Program-made: the position numbers and the translations under genes
In this document: positions 9,344 through 18,500 of the stretch, one piece after another
How positions within the stretch are numbered: the stretch's first letter is position 1
Layout of the letters: each line of letters begins with the position of its first letter
NCBI RefSeq assembly: GCF_014650715.1
Contig: NZ_BMVM01000008.1
Coordinates: forward strand, 1-64,000
Reading direction: 5' to 3'
DNA length: 64,000 bases
Source: Streptomyces bluensis
GTDB taxonomy: Bacteria; Actinomycetota; Actinomycetes; Streptomycetales; Streptomycetaceae
The notes under the pieces: generated by a model
The model's database searches: none
The model's input: only the letters and a program-made list of their open reading frames with translations
Told to the model about the DNA's origin: nothing

Positions 9344-10708
9344 TCAGCCCCTGATGATCGCCAGGGCCTCGTCGCGGATCTTCGCCATCGTCGTCTCGTC
9401 CCGGGCCTCGGCGTTCAGGCGCAGGAGCGGCTCCGTGTTGGAGGGTCGTACGTTGAACCACCAGTCCGTCGTGGAGACGGTCAGGCCGTCCAGTTCATCG
9501 AGCTCGACGCCCTCGCGGCCCTCGTACGCGGTCTTGAGGGCGGCGAGGCGGCCCGCCTGGTCGTCCACCGTGGAGTTGATCTCTCCGGAACCCGCGTAGC
9601 GGTCGTACTGGGCGACCAGGGCTGAGAGGGGGCCGTCCTGACCGCCCAGGGCGGCGAGGACGTGGAGGGCGGCCAGCATGCCCGTGTCGGCGTTCCAGAA
9701 GTCGGCGAAGTAGTAGTGCGCGGAGTGCTCGCCGCCGAAGATCGCGCCCGTGCGTGCCATCTCGGCCTTGATGAAGGAGTGGCCCACGCGCGTGCGTACC
9801 GGTGTGCCGCCGTTCTCCTTGACCACCTCCGGCACCGACCACGACGTGATCAGGTTGTGGATGATCGTGCCCTTGCCGCCGTGCTTGGCGAGTTCGCGGG
9901 AGGCGACGAGCGCGGTGACGGCGGACGGCGAGACCGGGTCGCCGTGCTCGTCGACGACGAAGCAGCGGTCGGCGTCGCCGTCGAAGGCGATGCCGAGGTC
10001 GGCGCCCTCCTCACGGACGCGCTTCTGGAGGTCGACGATGTTCGCCGGGTCCAGGGGGTTGGCCTCGTGGTTCGGGAAGGTGCCGTCCAGTTCGAAGTAC
10101 ATCGGGACGAGGTCGAGGGCCAGGCCCGCGAAGACCGTGGGCACCGTGTGCCCGCCCATGCCGTTGCCCGCGTCGACGACGACCTTCAGGGGACGGATGG
10201 CGGTCAGGTCGACGAGGGAGCGGAGGTGGGCCGCGTAGTCCTCCAGCGTGTCGCGCTGCGTGATCGTCCCCGGGGTCGCCGCGGGCGCCGGCGCGCCCGA
10301 CTCGCTCCACTGCTCGACCAGCTCGCGGATCTCGGCGAGGCCCGTGTCCTGGCCGACCGGGGCGGCGCCCGCGCGGCACATCTTGATGCCGTTGTACCGC
10401 GCGGGGTTGTGGGAGGCCGTGAACATCGCCCCGGGCAGGTTCAGCGCGCCCGACGCGTAGTACAGCTGGTCCGTCGAGCACAGGCCGATCTCGGTGACGT
10501 CGACGCCGCGCGCCGCCGCCCCGCGCGCGAAGGCCCGTGACAGGCCGGGTGACGAGGGCCGCATGTCGTGGCCGATCACGATGGCGTCCGCGCCGGTCAC
10601 CTGGGCGAAGGCTGCCCCGAAGAGCTCGGCCAGCGGCTCGTCCCACTGGTCCGGGACCACTCCGCGTACGTCGTACGCCTTCACGATCGTCGACAGATCA
10701 GCAGCCAC
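9344..10708 (-). CDS. manB: Phosphomannomutase/phosphoglucomutase
   Basis: The 454-residue alpha-D-phosphohexomutase moves phosphate between C6 and C1 of mannose (or glucose), making mannose-1-phosphate for GDP-mannose. Domains are visible in order: an N-terminal KAYDVRGVVPDQ, the phosphoserine loop TASHNPARYNG (Ser about residue 102), the metal loop DGDADRCF (about 247), the sugar-specificity loop GGEHSAHYYF (about 327) and the phosphate-binding RPSNTEPLLR (about 425). Start ATG. It heads the manB - Trm112 - SIS - manA run. In S. coelicolor this gene is known as manB, needed for protein O-mannosylation and phage phiC31 reception. Confidence 0.95.
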   Translation of the reverse strand: MAADLSTIVKAYDVRGVVPDQWDEPLAELFGAAFAQVTGADAIVIGHDMRPSSPGLSRAFARGAAARGVDVTEIGLCSTDQLYYASGALNLPGAMFTASHNPARYNGIKMCRAGAAPVGQDTGLAEIRELVEQWSESGAPAPAATPGTITQRDTLEDYAAHLRSLVDLTAIRPLKVVVDAGNGMGGHTVPTVFAGLALDLVPMYFELDGTFPNHEANPLDPANIVDLQKRVREEGADLGIAFDGDADRCFVVDEHGDPVSPSAVTALVASRELAKHGGKGTIIHNLITSWSVPEVVKENGGTPVRTRVGHSFIKAEMARTGAIFGGEHSAHYYFADFWNADTGMLAALHVLAALGGQDGPLSALVAQYDRYAGSGEINSTVDDQAGRLAALKTAYEGREGVELDELDGLTVSTTDWWFNVRPSNTEPLLRLNAEARDETTMAKIRDEALAIIRG

Positions 10709-10877
10709 GGCCTACCCTCCTGAAGTCCTCATCGGTCACCCCAAACTACCCGCCCGGGGTGACAGTCGGCTGTGCGACGTCTGTGGATGCGTAACGACTT
10801 CCTCCCGTGTTCTTCCCCGGGTCACCCAGGGGATCACTCAAGCGCCCCACCCGGGCCCGTGGCGTCCCGCGAGTCGC

Positions 10878-12494
10878 TCACGGGAGCATCCAGTCCAGTA
10901 CGGGCGTGCTCTGCCCCACCACGATGAGACACATCACCAGGAGCAGCCCGAGGCTCCACGGCAGCACCTTGCGCAGCAGGTCGCCCTCGCGGCCCGCGAG
11001 CCCGACCGCCGCGCACGCGATGGTCAGGTTCTGCGGCGAGATCATCTTGCCGAGCACACCGCCGGAGCTGTTGGCGGCGGCGAGCAGTTCGGGCGAGAGC
11101 CCCGACTGCTGTGCCGCGCTCACCTGGAGGGCGCCGAAGAGGGCGTTGGCCGAGGTGTCCGATCCGGAGACCGCGACGCCGAACCAGCCCAGAACCGGTG
11201 ACAGGAAGGCGAGTCCGGCGCCGGCCGCCGCCACGAAGTGGCCGATGGTGGCGGCCTGTCCGGAGAGGTTCATGACGTAGGCGAGGCCGAGCACGGAGGT
11301 CACCGTGAGGATCGCGAACCGCAGTTCGTACACGGTCGCCGCCCACTCCTTGGCCGCCACGCGCGCGTGGACCCCCAGTACGGCGGCCGTGCACACTCCG
11401 GCGAGGAGCACGAGGGTGCCTCCGGTTGACACGATGGGCCAGGTGAAGACGTTGCCGCCGACCGGGTCCCCGTCCGGGTTCGCCACGTCGAGGAACGGCC
11501 AGTCGAAGGTGCGGGTGGCTCCGGCCAGCCAGTCCTTCACGACGGGGATCTGGGCGAGGGAGAAGATGACGACGATGAGCGCGTACGGGGCGTAGGCGCG
11601 CACGACCTCGCGGCGCGGGTCGTCCTCGTCCAGGTCCTCGCTGCGGGCGCCGGTCAGGACGGCCGCCCGTACGGGTTCGGCGGCGGGCCTGCGCGCGTGG
11701 GGTACGGCGACCAGGGCGCCCGCGCCCAGCAGGGCCGCCCCGATGTCGGCGAGTTGCGCGGAGACGTAGTTGGACGCGATGAACTGGCCGACGGCGAAGG
11801 CGGTTCCGCACACCACGGCGGGCAGCCAGGTCTCGCGCAGCCCGCGCCGTCCGTCGACCAGGCCGACCAGCACCAGGGGCACCACGAGGGCCAGCAGCGG
11901 CGTCTGACGGCCCACCACGGACGCCACGGTGTCCAGGGGCAGTTCGGTGACCTGGGCGAGGGTGACGACGGGCGTGCCCATGGCGCCGAAGGCGACCGGC
12001 GCGGTGTTCGCGACCAGCGCGACCACGGCGGCCCGTACCGGTTCGAAGCCGAGTGCGACGAGCATCACCGAACAGATCGCGACCGGCGCACCGAAGCCCG
12101 CGAGGGCTTCCAGGAGCGCGCCGAAGCAGAACGCCACGACGAGCGCCTGGATCCGCGGGTCGTCGGAGAGCCGCCCGAACGACCGGCGCAGGATGTCGAA
12201 GTGCCGGGTGCGGACGGTCATCCGGTACACCCAGAGGGCGTTGACCACGATCCACATGATCGGGAACAGCCCGAAGACGGCGCCCTGCGCGGCACCGGAG
12301 AGTGTCTGGCCGAGCGGCATGCCGTACGCGAGCCACGCCACGAGCGCGGCCGCCACCAGCCCGGTCAGGCCCGCCCGGTGAGCCTTCATCCGCACGCCGC
12401 CGAGCAGGACGAGGACGAGGACGAGGGGCAGGGTCGCGACGAGTGCGGACAGGCCGAGCGAGTCGGCCACGGGTTCCAGTTCCTGGACGTACAC
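10878..12494 (-). CDS. L-lactate permease family transporter
   Basis: The 538-residue, very hydrophobic protein has about 12-14 membrane segments and the LctP/LldP signature regions: FPIMWIVVNALWVYRM, GALLEALAGFGAPVAI and NTAPVAFGAMGTPVVTLA near the middle, and the C-terminal ISPQNLTIACAAVGLAGREG. It imports L-lactate (or glycolate) with protons. I chose ATG 12494, since the N-terminal helix begins just after it. No lactate dehydrogenase gene is adjacent. A 170-bp gap separates it from manB. Confidence 0.92.
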   Translation of the reverse strand: MYVQELEPVADSLGLSALVATLPLVLVLVLLGGVRMKAHRAGLTGLVAAALVAWLAYGMPLGQTLSGAAQGAVFGLFPIMWIVVNALWVYRMTVRTRHFDILRRSFGRLSDDPRIQALVVAFCFGALLEALAGFGAPVAICSVMLVALGFEPVRAAVVALVANTAPVAFGAMGTPVVTLAQVTELPLDTVASVVGRQTPLLALVVPLVLVGLVDGRRGLRETWLPAVVCGTAFAVGQFIASNYVSAQLADIGAALLGAGALVAVPHARRPAAEPVRAAVLTGARSEDLDEDDPRREVVRAYAPYALIVVIFSLAQIPVVKDWLAGATRTFDWPFLDVANPDGDPVGGNVFTWPIVSTGGTLVLLAGVCTAAVLGVHARVAAKEWAATVYELRFAILTVTSVLGLAYVMNLSGQAATIGHFVAAAGAGLAFLSPVLGWFGVAVSGSDTSANALFGALQVSAAQQSGLSPELLAAANSSGGVLGKMISPQNLTIACAAVGLAGREGDLLRKVLPWSLGLLLVMCLIVVGQSTPVLDWMLP

Positions 12495-12625
12495 GGGTGC
12501 CTCCCCGGATTCCGCGATGCGGAAAGCGATGTATCACCGGTACCCGGAATGGTCGTGTCCGTGACAAGCAGGCGTCAATGTGCGTGCACCGCTCGGTGAA
12601 ATCCGCACACGGGAAGCACAACTAC

Positions 12626-12700
12626 GAAACAGCCGCTTGCGAAACAGCCGCCTGCGAAACCGCAGTCTCCACAACAGCCGCCCGCGAATCAGACGTCGGG
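12626..12700. repeat. Degenerate 15-bp tandem repeats after the DUF3499 gene
   Basis: Two near-perfect 15-bp units (12626 and 12641, GAAACAGCCGC core) are followed by three decayed ones to 12700. The array is about 50 nt beyond the DUF3499 stop, between that gene and the lactate permease start. Confidence 0.75.
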
Positions 12701-12749
12701 CGAAGGGAGTTCAGATGGACTCCGGAAGCGTCGAGGAGAGGAGGACCCG

Positions 12750-13124
12750 TCAGTTGTCCGGGGACCTCAGGACCCGCAGATGGCCCCGGCGAGCGACCTC
12801 CATCGGGTCCGCGGAGCGACCGCTGCCGCCGGCCTCCGCGGCACGCTGCTGCGGCCTGGCGGCCTCGCGCACGGCGTTGGCAAGGGCTTCCAGATCGTCG
12901 CCGCTGGGCCGGGCCGGAGCAGAGCCGTCGAGGAGGCGGACGACCTCCCAGCCGCGGGGGGCGGTGAGGCGCTCGGAGTGCTCGGCGCACAGGTCGTAGC
13001 AGTGGGGCTCGGCGTAGGTGGCGAGCGGGCCGAGGACCGCGGTCGAGTCGGCATAGACGTACGTCAGCGTCGCGACGGCAGGCCGGCCGCAAGCGGTGCG
13101 CGAACAGCGACGTACAGGGCTCAC
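12750..13124 (-). CDS. DUF3499 family protein
   Basis: The 124-residue protein, conserved in actinobacteria, is of unknown function. It begins SPVRRCSRTACGRPAVATLTYVYADS and contains CYDLCAEHSERL. Cysteines at about residues 6, 11, 43 and 47 plus a His suggest a small metal-binding site. I chose GTG 13124 because homologues I recall start at this point. The longer reading to 13271 adds an unconserved stretch, and the ribosome-binding site is weak. It is divergent from the Zincin-like gene. Confidence 0.85.
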   Translation of the reverse strand: MSPVRRCSRTACGRPAVATLTYVYADSTAVLGPLATYAEPHCYDLCAEHSERLTAPRGWEVVRLLDGSAPARPSGDDLEALANAVREAARPQQRAAEAGGSGRSADPMEVARRGHLRVLRSPDN

Positions 13125-13479
13125 GACGTTGGACGGTACCGCACTCTTGAGCGGGCCGCGACGACTCTCCACCAGGTCACTCCACCGTGTCGCGCTGTGA
13201 AACGCCCCACACGCCCCACTGGACACACCATTCTGACCTGGGCGGGGAGCCGCGTCCAGAATGCCGAACATCTCACAAACCGGTCACAAGTCGCCTCAAA
13301 CTCTGTCAATTGCCATGAGGTTGACGGTCCCGGAGGGATACGGAATCGAGCCCAACCTTGGCTGGAATGGTCATCTGCCGACATGCCGTAGGGCGTCCGC
13401 AACGGCTCGACGCGTCTCCTCCCGGGGCCCGCGTGGGCGTCGGGCACCCGCCCCCGCCGCGGACTACGCTTCGCAGGTG
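13125..13479. other. Divergent intergenic region DUF3499 / Zincin-like gene
   Basis: A 355-bp stretch has no credible gene. It is somewhat AT-richer around 13261-13345 (ACATCTCACAAACC, CTCTGTCAATTGCC), as promoter regions here tend to be. Just before the rightward gene a TACGCT -10-like hexamer (13465-13470) lies seven bases from the GTG/ATG start, suggesting a leaderless transcript. Confidence 0.5.
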
Positions 13480-13932
13480 ATGGACAAATCCGTACCGCCC
13501 CGTGCCGCCGCGCCCGGGCCCCGCCGCCGTGACCGGCACGGCAGGGGCATGCGTGGCCCCGTCGCACCGCCCCAGGTGCCCCTCGCGGCGAGCCGCGCCG
13601 AGGTGTTCGCGGACCTCGTGCAGGACTCCGTGGAGCGCCTCGAACGGCGCTGGCCGCAGCTCGCCGACATCGACTTCCTGGTTCTCCCGGTGCCGCGCCT
13701 CGACGGGCCGCGCGGGGCCGCCTGGAGCGATGAGGCGGTGCCGCTGGGGGGCACGATCCCCGCCCGGGAGGGCCGGCCCGCGCGTGTCGTCGTCTACCGA
13801 CGGCCCGTCGAGATCCGCACCAAGGGGCGGGAGGAGCGGGCCGCGCTGGTTCACGAGGTCGTGGTGGAGCAGGTCGCCGAGCTTCTGGGGCTCACCCCGG
13901 AGACGGTGGATCCTCGGTACGGGGAGGACTGA
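13480..13932 (+). CDS. Zincin-like metallopeptidase family protein with degenerate motif
   Basis: The 150-residue protein belongs to the small Zincin_1-type family (minimal gluzincin). Basic residues fill the first 35 positions; the domain follows (FADLVQDSVERLERRWPQL, VVYRRPVEIRTKG). The expected HExxH zinc motif reads HEVVVEQVAELLG, so the second His is missing and proteolysis is doubtful. A GTG (13477) directly precedes ATG 13480, and either could start. A -10-like TACGCT ends seven bases before the GTG, so the mRNA may be leaderless. It diverges from DUF3499, and its 3' end carries an interspersed hairpin repeat. Confidence 0.82.
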   Translation: MDKSVPPRAAAPGPRRRDRHGRGMRGPVAPPQVPLAASRAEVFADLVQDSVERLERRWPQLADIDFLVLPVPRLDGPRGAAWSDEAVPLGGTIPAREGRPARVVVYRRPVEIRTKGREERAALVHEVVVEQVAELLGLTPETVDPRYGED

Positions 13933-13961
13933 GGGCGAGCGGGGGGGCGCCGCGAAGGGAG

Positions 13962-14022
13962 TCGCCCCCGCCGCCCTTACCCGTTCCCATGCCTGGGGGC
14001 TGCGCCCCCAGATCCCCCGCCG
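13962..14022. repeat. Interspersed Streptomyces hairpin repeat, copy B (terminator)
   Basis: This copy of the element at 9186-9250 has a perfect TGGGGGC-TGC-GCCCCCA hairpin (13994-14010). It fills the gap between two convergent genes and probably acts as a bidirectional terminator. Confidence 0.78.
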
Positions 14023-14035
14023 CTGAAGGACGCGC

Positions 14036-15538
14036 TCACTTCTGCAGTACCGACAAGTCCTGTTCCGCGTCCGGGACCGACACCGTGCCCCGGTCGTCCG
14101 GAAGGGGCTGCACCGTGAAGCCCGTGACGCCGCCGCTCGTGGTTTCGAGCATGCGGGAGCCGTAGACGGAACCGCCGGACACTGATTCGACCGTCAGTGC
14201 GTACGTGCCCTTCAGGCCGCTCGGGACGGGCACGGCCACGTTCTGGGTCGTGCCCGACTTGATCGTGTACGTCTTGGTCGCCGCCGTGCCGCCCTCGCTG
14301 CCCGGCGACGCCGTGACCTTGACCTGCGCGGTGCGCCCCGGCGCGGTGAGCGCGAGGGTGACGCCCTTGGAGCGGTTGTCGGCGACACTCGCGCGCGCAC
14401 CCACCGCCCTGGTCCCGGGGATGAACGCCGTCTCCTGCTTGGTGCCCTTGCCGCGCACCACCCGCGCGGCGGCCACCACGGGCACCGCATCGTCCGTCGG
14501 TGTCAGCACCAGGGAGCCCGCCTCACCCCGTGTGACGTCGCCGAGGTCCACGGCCGCCGTCATGCCGGCCTTCACGTGCAGCGTGCCGTTGCCGACGGGG
14601 GTGAGCAGCCCTGAGGGAGTGGCGAGCCGGACCTTCAGTTCGGCGTCCTGCTCACCGGGCGCGAAGGCGACCAGGCGCACGGACGTCGCGTCCTTCGGGA
14701 TGCCGGGGATCACCACGCTCCCCGCGGGATCGGCCGAGGGAGCGAGCCAGTCGCCGCCCGCCTTGGCGTCCAGCGCCTGGACGGCCGCGGCGACACGGCC
14801 GCTGCGCACACTCACGTGCACGGTCAGGTCCGTCTCCGCCGCTTCGGTGAGCGTGGACAGCAGCACCGGCTCGCTGGAGCGCGGCTTGACCGTGATGCCC
14901 TCCTCCACGGTCGTCTTGAGGGCGCCGTCCTTGCCGTACACCTCGATGTCGGCGACGGCGACGGAGTCGTCCGGGTTCGTCAGGTGGACGTAGTCGATGC
15001 GGTCGGCTCCGGTGCTGGCGGCCGGGAACCAGAACTCGGTGTCCGGAGCGGTGCAGTTGGTGCCGAGCAGCCCGCGCCCGCTGCCCGCGGCGACCTCGGT
15101 GGTCTCCTGGACGGTCCAGCCCGGCGCGTACTTCCCCTCGGCGAGACCGATCAGCGCGGGCGCCTCGGCTCCGTCGGTGCTGCCGGTGACGGGCTTGCCC
15201 GGGGCCTGCGGCTCCAGGACGGGCTTCGTGGCCTTGCCGGTCCGCTTCTTGCCGCCGTCGCCACCGCCGTCCGCCGCCCCCTCGCCCGCCGCCGCGAGTT
15301 CGGCCCTGCCCTTGGCCCCGGTCCCCTCCGTGACAGGCGTGAAGGAGGTGTACGTGGTCTCCGCGACGTCCGACGTGCTCGGCTGGGGGCAGAGCAGGCT
15401 CGTGCGCTCCACGGGCAGTTGGGCCGCCGCCCTGGCCGTGCCCTCGCCGGAGGCGTCGGGCGCGGTGAGCGCGGCGAAGCCGGTGACGGCGGCGAGCGCG
15501 GTCGCGCCGGCGATCAGGGACAGGGTCGTGCGGTTCAC
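14036..15538 (-). CDS. Secreted DUF5719 family protein
   Basis: The 500-residue protein has an N-terminal signal or anchor helix (SLIAGATALAAVTGFAAL, about 7-25) and a long extracytoplasmic, beta-rich region heavy in Thr, Val and Gly, with a Lys/Gly-rich linker near 90-105 (DGGKKRTGKATK). No catalytic motif is seen. The GTG start overlaps the stop of the large glycosyltransferase by four bases (GTGA), so the two are translationally coupled, and the protein probably acts at the cell surface with that enzyme. This pairing recurs in actinobacteria as far as I recall. Confidence 0.85.
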   Translation of the reverse strand: MNRTTLSLIAGATALAAVTGFAALTAPDASGEGTARAAAQLPVERTSLLCPQPSTSDVAETTYTSFTPVTEGTGAKGRAELAAAGEGAADGGGDGGKKRTGKATKPVLEPQAPGKPVTGSTDGAEAPALIGLAEGKYAPGWTVQETTEVAAGSGRGLLGTNCTAPDTEFWFPAASTGADRIDYVHLTNPDDSVAVADIEVYGKDGALKTTVEEGITVKPRSSEPVLLSTLTEAAETDLTVHVSVRSGRVAAAVQALDAKAGGDWLAPSADPAGSVVIPGIPKDATSVRLVAFAPGEQDAELKVRLATPSGLLTPVGNGTLHVKAGMTAAVDLGDVTRGEAGSLVLTPTDDAVPVVAAARVVRGKGTKQETAFIPGTRAVGARASVADNRSKGVTLALTAPGRTAQVKVTASPGSEGGTAATKTYTIKSGTTQNVAVPVPSGLKGTYALTVESVSGGSVYGSRMLETTSGGVTGFTVQPLPDDRGTVSVPDAEQDLSVLQK

Positions 15539-18500
15539 TGCTGGCTCCCGTCGGGGCGCTCACGGTCGGGGCGTTGCGACGGGTCGTACGTCGCGTCGTA
15601 GCCCTGGGGGTACGTCTGGGGGTACGTCTGGTCGTACGACGCGGTCGTGCCCCCGTAGGCGTACGGGTCGTACTGGCCGCCCTGCTGGGCGTCCGTCTGG
15701 TACGGGTCCGCCTGGTACGTCTGGTCGTACGTGCCCGCCGGGTACTGCTGGGCTCCCTGGTACGGGTCGTGCCCGTAGGTGCCGTGGTCAGTGCCCGCGT
15801 ACCCCTGGGTGTCCCAGGTGCCGTAGGACTGCTGCTGCGGGACGGCTGCCGCTGCCGGGGCTGCCGGGGCCTCCTCCGGAGGAGGAGGCGTGGCGGCGGT
15901 CTGGTCGGTTCCCTCCCCGCTCGCGGCCTCGGCTTCGGCCTGGGCCCGCAGACGGCGGGCGCGGCGGCCGTCGCCGGTGATGTCCTGGGCGGGGACGACG
16001 GGCTCCTCGGGGAGGTCGTCGTCGACGTCGCGGCGGCGGCCCGGGAGAGCGAGGACGACGAGGACGAGGACGAGCGCGCCCTGTGCCCACAGCCAGCCGG
16101 TGTGGCTCATGGGGGCCTCGTAGGTGACGTCCAGCGTCCCGCCGTTCGGGGGGAGTTCGAAGCCCTGGGCCCAGCCGTCGACGGTGGTGCCCGTGAGCGG
16201 CCTGCCGTCCAGGGTGGCCGTCCAGCCCTCGTCGGCCGTGTCGGCAAGGCGCAGGACACGGCCCGATCCGCCGTCGGGGACGGTGGTGTGGATCTCGACG
16301 GGGCCGGCCGCGACGGGCTCCGGCTCGCCGGAGCCGGAGACGATGGTGGCGCGGGCGACCTGCCGGTCCACGCGCCACAGGGCGCTGCCGTCCTGCTGGC
16401 TGAGCCGGGTGAGGCCGGGCGTGGCGTCCAGGACGCGGCTGACCTCGCGGGGCGCGCCCTTGCGGACGAGGACGTAGCGCACGGCGAACCCGCCGAGTTC
16501 GTCGGCCTGGTCGGCGCCGGAGCCCGCCACGAGGTTGGCGACCACCTTGTCGAGCAGCTTGTTCTCGCCGCCCGCCGCCGCGAGTTCGGCGTCGCCCATG
16601 CGCGCACCGGAACCCCGGACGAGGCTGTAGCCGACCTTGGCGCCGGAGTGGCTGTCGAGGACCAGGGTGCGGGCCTGGTCGCGGGTGCCGCTCTCCTCGG
16701 CGACGAATGCGGGCACCTGCACCGGGTCGCGCCGCTCCAGGGGACCGTCGGCGCCGCGGATCATCCACCCGGCGGCGATCAGCAGGGGGCCGGCCGCCGC
16801 GGCGAACGCGATGAGCGCGGCCACCGGCTGGCGCCAGCCGAAGCTCTGCTCGGCCACGCGCGAGCGTGCCCCGTCGGCACCGAGCACGGCGGCGGCCAGC
16901 AGCGCGATGCCGTACACGAGGGTCGCGGGTCCGGCCCAGGTGGAGCCGTTCGAGAGGACCGCGAAGACGAGGGCCACGAGGGCGGCCGACCAGGCGGTCC
17001 AGATGGGCAACTGCCGCTCGGAGCGCAGCAGTGCGGCCAGTGCGGCCAGGACGACGCCGATGAGCATCAGCCCGCTGACCGTGCCGGGCCCGCCGGGACT
17101 GGCGCCGAGGAGGTCGGTGGCGGAGGCTGTGCCCTCCGTGTACTTCAGACCGGCCTCCCTGAAGAAGCCGAACGGCAGCAGCGTCAGCGACCAGGGGGCG
17201 AGGACCAGCAGCGGAGTGCCGAGCTGGACGAGGAAGCGCACCCCGTGGGCGGTGATGCCGCCGCGACGCAAGCCGAGCAGCCCGAGGCCGAGGACCAGGG
17301 CGATGGGCCACACGATGGGCGTGAACGCGGTGGTGACGGTCAGTAGCAGCGCGTACGCCCAGGTGGCGCGCCAACTGCCGGGTGCGCCCGAGGCGTTCGC
17401 GAGGCCGCCGGCCGCGACGCCCGCGCGCGCGATGAGCGGCAGCAGCACCGCGAGGACGGCGGTGCCGATGCGGCCGCCCGCGAGCGCGCCGGTGGCGGCG
17501 GGCAGGAAGGCGTACGCGACGGCCGCCCACGCGCGCAGCAGCCGGGACTGGACGAGCGGCCGTGAGGCGAAGTACGCCGTGAACCCGGCGAGCGGCACGG
17601 AGGCGACGAGCAGCACGGTGACCGCGAGCCCGGTGGAGCCCAGCAGCACCGAGGCGAGCATCGCGACGAGCGCCAGGTAGGGCGGCGCTGACTGGATGTC
17701 ACCCGCGCCCACCGGATGCCAGCCGTCGAGGTAGCGCGCCCACAGCTCGCCGGCGTCGGCGGGCGCGGGCAGCAGCGCGCCGCCCGCGAGCGCGCCACCG
17801 CCGAGCAGTTCACGGCAGGCGACGAGCGAGACGAACAGCAGGACCGCGAAGAGCACGGGCCCGGGCTTGCGGGCGACGCGCTTGAGCCGGGCGAACTGCT
17901 CGACCTCCAGGAAGTCGGCGTCGTCGCCGCCGGGTCCGGACTCGACCGCGCCACCGTGCCGGCCGGCGGACGAGGACTCGGGGTCGGAGCGGCCCATCAG
18001 GTTGCCGGCGACCTGTTCGACGGTGGCCCGGACGGTCGCGCCGGGCGGCGGGAACAGGGCACGCAGCTCGCCCTTGTCGAGCTCGGAGCGGCCGCGCCTG
18101 CGGCGGCCCGCGATGATCCGTTCCGGACGCAGCAACGTGCCCAGAAGGCCCCGGATCTCGTCGACGGCCTGCCCGGGGACCTTGCCGACGAGGTAGGCGA
18201 GGGTCCGCAGCAGGGTGCCGAGCACGATCCGGACCAGCACCCACGGCAGCTGTGCCGTACGCGTGTTGACGAGCAGGGTGTAGACGGCGCCGGCCTTGTC
18301 GACCATGTGCGGGGAGGCGGCGCTGCGGCCCACGCAGTCGACGGTGCGGCGCTCGCGGGAGGCCGCCTCGGCGTGCCGTAGGACCGCTTCGGGGGCGACG
18401 AGGACGCGGTGTCCGGCGGCGGTGGCGCGCCAGCACAGGTCGACGTCGTCGCGCATCAGGGGCAGCCGCCGGTCGAAACCGCCGAGTTGTTCGAAGACGT

